Shown piece by piece: positions 4,120 to 6,956 of a stretch of DNA of 6,956 nucleotides. Both the position numbers and the translations under genes were made by a program. Source of the DNA: Nitrospinota bacterium (GTDB lineage Bacteria > Nitrospinota_A > UBA7883 > JACRLM01). Under the pieces are notes generated by a model. That model had not been told where the DNA came from and did no database searches. It saw only the letters and a list, made by a program, of their open reading frames with translations. The DNA lies in contig JADGAO010000083.1 of assembly GCA_015231995.1 (NCBI GenBank), forward strand, positions 1 to 6,956. Direction: 5' to 3'. The stretch's first letter is position 1, and each line of letters opens with the position of its first letter.

Positions 4120-6956
4120 CGGCCATCATCTTCCAACGGCAGATGCAACTCCTCAGTCAGCCTTTGGAGCGCTTCGAGAGCCGCCTCAAACTTGTAATTG
4201 TCCATTTCCTTGCCGATGGCGCTTATTTGCTTGGCGCCTCGGTTTCCGATGCCGCTACGGATATGATCAAGAACCTGCCTGGCTCTTGTATCGTCATCTT
4301 CGAGAAGCGCCTTCATTTCCAGCAATAACTTCCCCAGTTCACCGTCGCTTAACACGCCCCCTTTATATTGGGGCGCGGAATGTTCCGCTTCGGACGCCAA
4401 AGGCGCAAGAACAGCCATTGTTTCGGACAAGACTGCGGCGCAATGGTCGAGAATGGCGGGGAGCGCCTCCGTATCGTTTTTTAAGACAGCGGCGTCAAGC
4501 TCGGCGGCCACCCTATGCAACTCATGGGCTCCTATGTTGCCGGCCACCCCCTTGAAGGTGTGCGACGCCAAATGCGCCTTCTCCAGGTTTCCGGCGTTGA
4601 GGTCAGCGCGTATATTCTCAATAGCGTCACCATAACGATGATAAAATTTTACCAGCAATGAGCGATACAGAGAGCCTCTACCACCCACGCGAGCCACTCC
4701 AATCACAGTGTCGAAACCGGGAAGGGATGGAATGATTACGTCGTCCTTCATTTGTCCGGTTTTTTTAAAAGACACACCGAGGCCGGGCCGATCGATGATC
4801 CAGCGATTGAGCGTCCTGAAGAGTTCATCCGGGTCTATCGGTTTACTCACATGGTCATTCATACCAGATGCGATGCACTTCTCGCGGTCGCCCGCCATGG
4901 CATTGGCAGTCATGGCGACGATCGGAAGGTTCTTGTAGCCTTCCATCTTTCTGATCGCCCGTGTAGCCGCATACCCATCCATGACCGGCATCTGCACGTC
5001 CATGAGAACAATGTCGAAAGAGCGGGATATTTTATCCACAGCCTCCTGCCCGTTCCCTACTACGGTGACATCAAAACCGGCTTCTTCCATTAGGCCCATC
5101 GCCACCTCCTGATTTAGCTCGTTGTCTTCCACAAGCAGGATACGGGCGCCCGAAATCCGGTTCATAAAGGCGATTGGGTTTACGGCGCTTATCGAGCTCC
5201 GGTGCGACTCATATCCGTAAATGTTCATTATGGTGTCGAAAAGAAGAGAAGGATTGGCCGGTTTGAGCAAAAACTTATCAATGCCGACCTGCTTGGCCTG
5301 TTTAACGATCTCGTCCTGTCCATGAGCGGTGAGCATGATGGACTTGGGGATTTGAGATAATATTTCATTTGAGATGATGCGGCGAATCGTCTCGATACCA
5401 TCCAGCCCCGGCATCATCCAATCAATTATTATCAAGTCGTATGGAGTCTTGAGGGCGTCGGCCTGTTCCACCATCACAATAGCCTGTTCTCCCGAATACG
5501 CGGTCTCGACATTGAAGGTCATAGCGTTCAGCATCGACACCAGCGATTCACACATGAACTCGTTATCGTCAACCACAAGAATTTTCTTGTGACGCAGATC
5601 GGGTTCCGGCAGAAGCTGGCGGTCTTTGTCTTCTCCATATCGGCCGAATGTGGCGGTAAAGATAAATTTGCTTCCCATAGATGGAACCGACTCTACCCAA
5701 ATACGCCCTCCCATCAACTCGGTCAGTTTTTTGCTAATGACCAGCCCCAAGCCGGTGCCGCCATACTTCCGGGTTGTAGTTCCGTCTGCCTGGCTGAATG
5801 ATTGGAATATTTTGCCGATCTGCTCTTCGGTTAGCCCAATGCCGGAATCCGAAACAGTAAATCGGAGTGTCACGCTATCATTAGTGAACTGACCCTCATT
5901 GGCTATTTTTATGACGACCTGTCCGTGCTCAGTGAACTTGACGCCGTTACTAGTCAGGTTAAGGAGAATCTGCCCCAGGCGAAGCGGATCGCCTACAAGC
6001 CCTGATGGAACATCGGATTCCACGATGAATATCAATTCAAGGCCCTTCTCGTGCGCCTTAAATGAAACCATATTGGAAAGATTATCGAGCACTTCTCCAA
6101 GCTGAAAATTGATTTTCTCGATTTGGAGTTTGCCCGCCTCGACTTTGGAGAAGTCGAGAATATCGTTGATGATGGCCAGCAGGTTACTGGCGGCGCTGTG
6201 AACCTTTTGTATGTAGTTCTGTTGCTTGCTGTCAAGCCCGGTGCGGAGCGCCAGGTTGCTCATCCCGATGATCGCGTTCATCGGCGTGCGGATCTCATGG
6301 CTCATGTTGGAAAGAAAATCCGATTTGGATTGGCTGGCTTTTTCCGCCACAGACATGGCGATCTCCAGTTCGACGTTCTTGTCCTGCAACACCTGATTCA
6401 GACGCTTGCGTTCGGTAACATCACGCGCGGCGGCGAACACGCCTTGCAGTTTCCGATCCCGGTCGTAAAAAGTGGTCGCATTGTAAGAGACTACCGTTTC
6501 CTTGCCGTCCCTTGCGCGCGCAGTGAGTTCGTAATCGGCGACCTTCTTTTCACTCAGCACCAGCTTGATACCCGCCTCGGCCCGCTCTGGATCGGTGAAG
6601 TAGCTCTTGAACGGCGCGCCGATCAGCTCGTCATGCGTACAACCTGTAAGCGCCTCCATCTGTTTGTTGACATCGGTAATAATGCCTGAAGGATCGGTTG
6701 TCATTATCGCATCGATGTTGGATTCAATTAGAGATCGTGTGTAAAACTGCTGATCGCGCAGGCGCTGATCAAGTTTCTTTTTCTCCTCTTCGACCTGCTT
6801 GCGGGCGGTGTTGTCGGTGCCTATCAGCAGATAACCGATAATAGAGTCTTGATCGTCGCGCAACGCAGTGACAGACACAACTGCTGGGAAACGGCTACCG
6901 TCTTTGCGGATATAGGTCAGCTCATATATATCCTCGATCCCACGCGAGGCTTTGAA
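4116..6956 (-). CDS. PAS-PAS hybrid histidine kinase with two receivers and Hpt, 5' end outside window
   Basis: The frame is open to the right edge, so the gene is partial. The visible part is 946 residues, numbered here from the edge. The GTG at 6878 is internal: the 26 codons before it continue a PAS fold (YELTYIRKDGSRFPAV). Domains: end of PAS 1 (1-55), PAS 2 (about 73-180), coiled linker, HisKA (H220 in SHEIRTPMN), HATPase_c (N337 in NLTSNGVKFT, D370-SGIG, G2 GGTGLGL at 399-405), receiver 1 (D463/D464, phosphoacceptor D512, K565), receiver 2 (E610/D611, phosphoacceptor D653 in LMDVQMPVMDG, K705) and Hpt (H799 in SHTFKGVAGNIGA). A further helical tail of about 75 residues follows the Hpt. 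Every relay residue is present, so it should autophosphorylate and pass phosphate His-Asp-His to a separate receiver. The HD-GYP regulator downstream is the obvious partner. No membrane segment is seen in this part. The stop is joined by ATGA to the 49-codon frame. Confidence 0.96.
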   Translation of the reverse strand, partial: FKASRGIEDIYELTYIRKDGSRFPAVVSVTALRDDQDSIIGYLLIGTDNTARKQVEEEKKKLDQRLRDQQFYTRSLIESNIDAIMTTDPSGIITDVNKQMEALTGCTHDELIGAPFKSYFTDPERAEAGIKLVLSEKKVADYELTARARDGKETVVSYNATTFYDRDRKLQGVFAAARDVTERKRLNQVLQDKNVELEIAMSVAEKASQSKSDFLSNMSHEIRTPMNAIIGMSNLALRTGLDSKQQNYIQKVHSAASNLLAIINDILDFSKVEAGKLQIEKINFQLGEVLDNLSNMVSFKAHEKGLELIFIVESDVPSGLVGDPLRLGQILLNLTSNGVKFTEHGQVVIKIANEGQFTNDSVTLRFTVSDSGIGLTEEQIGKIFQSFSQADGTTTRKYGGTGLGLVISKKLTELMGGRIWVESVPSMGSKFIFTATFGRYGEDKDRQLLPEPDLRHKKILVVDDNEFMCESLVSMLNAMTFNVETAYSGEQAIVMVEQADALKTPYDLIIIDWMMPGLDGIETIRRIISNEILSQIPKSIMLTAHGQDEIVKQAKQVGIDKFLLKPANPSLLFDTIMNIYGYESHRSSISAVNPIAFMNRISGARILLVEDNELNQEVAMGLMEEAGFDVTVVGNGQEAVDKISRSFDIVLMDVQMPVMDGYAATRAIRKMEGYKNLPIVAMTANAMAGDREKCIASGMNDHVSKPIDPDELFRTLNRWIIDRPGLGVSFKKTGQMKDDVIIPSLPGFDTVIGVARVGGRGSLYRSLLVKFYHRYGDAIENIRADLNAGNLEKAHLASHTFKGVAGNIGAHELHRVAAELDAAVLKNDTEALPAILDHCAAVLSETMAVLAPLASEAEHSAPQYKGGVLSDGELGKLLLEMKALLEDDDTRARQVLDHIRSGIGNRGAKQISAIGKEMDNYKFEAALEALQRLTEELHLPLEDDGR

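Noticed and set aside
4091..4555. A 154-codon plus-strand frame rich in Arg and Pro
   Set aside because: It is the antisense shadow of the Hpt and tail region of the hybrid kinase. Its composition is typical of a reverse-frame artefact.
6123..6689. A 188-codon plus-strand frame over the kinase
   Set aside because: It is antisense to the PAS and HisKA domains, whose motifs are intact.
6876..6878. GTG as the start of the hybrid kinase
   Set aside because: The 26 codons before it to the window edge are open and encode the expected preceding part of a PAS domain. The true start is outside the window.

Overview
The window is a signal-transduction locus from a Gram-negative-type environmental bacterium. 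Base composition looks close to 50% GC, and large hybrid kinases together with an HD-GYP regulator fit Proteobacteria or neighbouring phyla such as Nitrospirota or Nitrospinota. Nothing in the window fixes the taxon. I see no RNA gene, insertion sequence, CRISPR array or phage gene.

Layout. Positions 36-347 (minus) encode a small three-helix membrane protein of unknown function. Positions 568-1068 (minus) encode an exported protein of unknown function with a signal peptide and two cysteines. A 292-base divergent intergenic region follows, carrying two perfect inverted repeats. Positions 1361-2920 (plus) encode a soluble REC-HisKA-HATPase-REC kinase. Its 3' end overlaps by 12 bases the 3' end of a minus-strand unit made of three closely linked reading frames, read from right to left: a large PAS-PAS-HisKA-HATPase-REC-REC-Hpt hybrid kinase (4116 to beyond the right edge), a 49-codon frame (3970-4119), and a REC-HD-GYP response regulator (2909-3964).

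How they may work together. The kinase and the HD-GYP regulator have the parts of an RpfC/RpfG-type relay: autokinase, receiver, Hpt, then the receiver of a cyclic-di-GMP phosphodiesterase. PAS domains take the place of RpfC's membrane input in the part that is visible. All active-site motifs of both proteins look intact. The convergent REC-kinase-REC protein has a first receiver that closely resembles the HD-GYP receiver, and no DNA-binding or enzymatic output of its own. It may therefore tune the same relay (inference).

The least expected item is the 49-codon frame between kinase and HD-GYP gene. Its ATG overlaps the kinase stop (ATGA) and its TGA overlaps the first ATG of the HD-GYP frame (again ATGA), so the space that looks intergenic is fully open. 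The second is the loss of conserved G1-loop residues in the ATPase domain of the REC-kinase-REC protein. No clearly new system is visible beyond these points.
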